A stretch of DNA of 64,000 bases. Origin: Panacagrimonas perspica (lineage in GTDB: Bacteria > Pseudomonadota > Gammaproteobacteria > Nevskiales > Nevskiaceae). Below the pieces are notes generated by a model. The model saw nothing but the letters and a program-made list of their open reading frames with translations. It was not told where the DNA came from and searched no databases. Location of the stretch: contig NZ_SOBT01000008.1 of the NCBI RefSeq assembly GCF_004364935.1, positions 2,173,534 to 2,237,533 on the forward strand, given 5' to 3'. The translations under genes and the position numbers were made by a program. Shown piece after piece: positions 63,404 through 64,000 of the stretch (positions are counted from its first letter, which is position 1; each line of letters begins with the position of its first letter).

Positions 63404-64000
63404 TTAGCCGGCGACCGAGAGACGCTTGGGATGCGTGCGCGGGCCGTCGGCGTGTCGACGAAGATCCGTCGGGGTCATTCCGAACCATCGTTTACACAGG
63501 CGTGTCAGCACGGCTTGTTCTGAGAGGCCCAACAGACCGGCAACTTGCGCGATTGGAACGGTCGTCGATACCAACATCTGGCGAGCTCTCTGGCGCCGAA
63601 CGTCGTCGCGCAGTGCCTCGAACGAGGTGCCTTCCGCATTGAGCTTTCGCAACAGCGAGCGAGGGTGGATGGCCAGCGCAGAAGCGATGGCTGTCTTACT
63701 GACGGAACCCATCCCAACCAATGCCCGCAGCGCGGCGTCTACCCTCTTCGACACGCTTTGCTTGGGGTCTTGGTGGCGCGAATCGAGATAGGCCACTCCG
63801 ATGTTCCGCAGCGCAACATTGCCTGAGGTCAAGCGATGGCTCAGCAAGGTGCGCTCGAAGTGCAATGCTGCGAAAGGCTGGGCGGTTCGCACCGAGCAGC
63901 CGAATTCTCTTTCGTAAACTGAAAGCTTTGCGAGGGGCTGATGCGGCAGTGAGACGTGTCGCAAAGCGTAAGCATCGCCCACCAAGGCACGAAAGATTCG
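63404..64000 (-). CDS. AraC-family regulator (Arabinose_bd type), N-terminus outside window
   Basis: C-terminal 198 residues of an AraC-type activator. The end of the arabinose-binding-type sensor (HFERTLLSHRLTSGNVALRN) is followed by HTH units ALAIHPRSLLRKLNAEGTSF and LSEQAVLTRLCKRWFGMTP. It resembles the full-length regulator at 18835. The frame is still open at base 64000, so the start lies beyond the window. It is followed by yghU on the same strand after 72 bp and may control it. Confidence 0.85.
   Translation of the reverse strand, partial: RIFRALVGDAYALRHVSLPHQPLAKLSVYEREFGCSVRTAQPFAALHFERTLLSHRLTSGNVALRNIGVAYLDSRHQDPKQSVSKRVDAALRALVGMGSVSKTAIASALAIHPRSLLRKLNAEGTSFEALRDDVRRQRARQMLVSTTVPIAQVAGLLGLSEQAVLTRLCKRWFGMTPTDLRRHADGPRTHPKRLSVAG

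Overview
The window is high-GC DNA with dense, mostly overlapping operons. It suggests the accessory part of a free-living, aerobic, aromatic- and ketone-degrading proteobacterium. I favour a gammaproteobacterium of the Nevskiales/Solimonas kind, because it combines a dmp-type multicomponent phenol hydroxylase, V4R-type sigma-54 activators, Baeyer-Villiger monooxygenases (BVMOs), many GFA and glutathione-transferase genes, and integron-like attC sites. That taxonomic call is inference from gene content only.

1-10.5 kb is a catabolic block. A phenol hydroxylase operon dmpKLMNOP runs on the minus strand (dmpP is cut by the window edge) behind a good -24/-12 sigma-54 promoter. A divergent DmpR-type activator follows. 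A second, convergent V4R/sigma-54 activator faces a BVMO gene with its own near-perfect sigma-54 promoter and a palindromic upstream site. Two GTAG-headed REP pairs lie between the two activators.

10.5-17.1 kb holds a winged-helix/TPR regulator divergent from a tripartite efflux operon (NAD(P)-binding protein, NodT-type outer membrane factor, EmrB-type MFS pump, EmrA-type adaptor). 17.2-24.3 kb holds an HNH protein, an EthD/FabL-like pair, an AraC regulator divergent from a second BVMO plus cupin, a GFA protein, a PLP Cys/Met-metabolism enzyme and a DUF427 protein.

24.7-29.3 kb is the most interesting metabolic unit. A single polypeptide fuses EgtB and EgtD (ergothioneine synthesis). It is followed by an OpuC/EgtUV-like ABC ATPase and by one protein fusing a secreted substrate-binding domain to the permease, in the order binding domain then permease. 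29.4-37 kb carries an SDR, a methyltransferase, a flavin-reductase-like protein, a large hybrid histidine kinase, a group II truncated hemoglobin, a histidine phosphatase and a conserved unknown. 37.4-41.9 kb is a TonB-receptor/response-regulator/sensor-kinase operon.

42-64 kb looks more recently assembled. It has an IS3 transposase remnant, an ASCH gene flanked by two attC sites (an integron cassette without an integron integrase), a short tyrosine recombinase, decayed fragments (carboxypeptidase Taq N-terminus, AraC C-terminus) and a dispersed intergenic repeat family. Between these sit an AraC/PhyH pair, a redox operon (b-type membrane protein, octaheme cytochrome c with an apparent frameshift, cytochrome b561, P-type ATPase), a GIDE-like membrane protein, a PlsC-like protein lacking the HX4D motif, an ATC hydrolase/TetR/GST locus with a clear TetR operator, a TetR/FadL pair, two further GSTs including YghU, a second GFA protein, a BdcA-like SDR and a partial AraC regulator.
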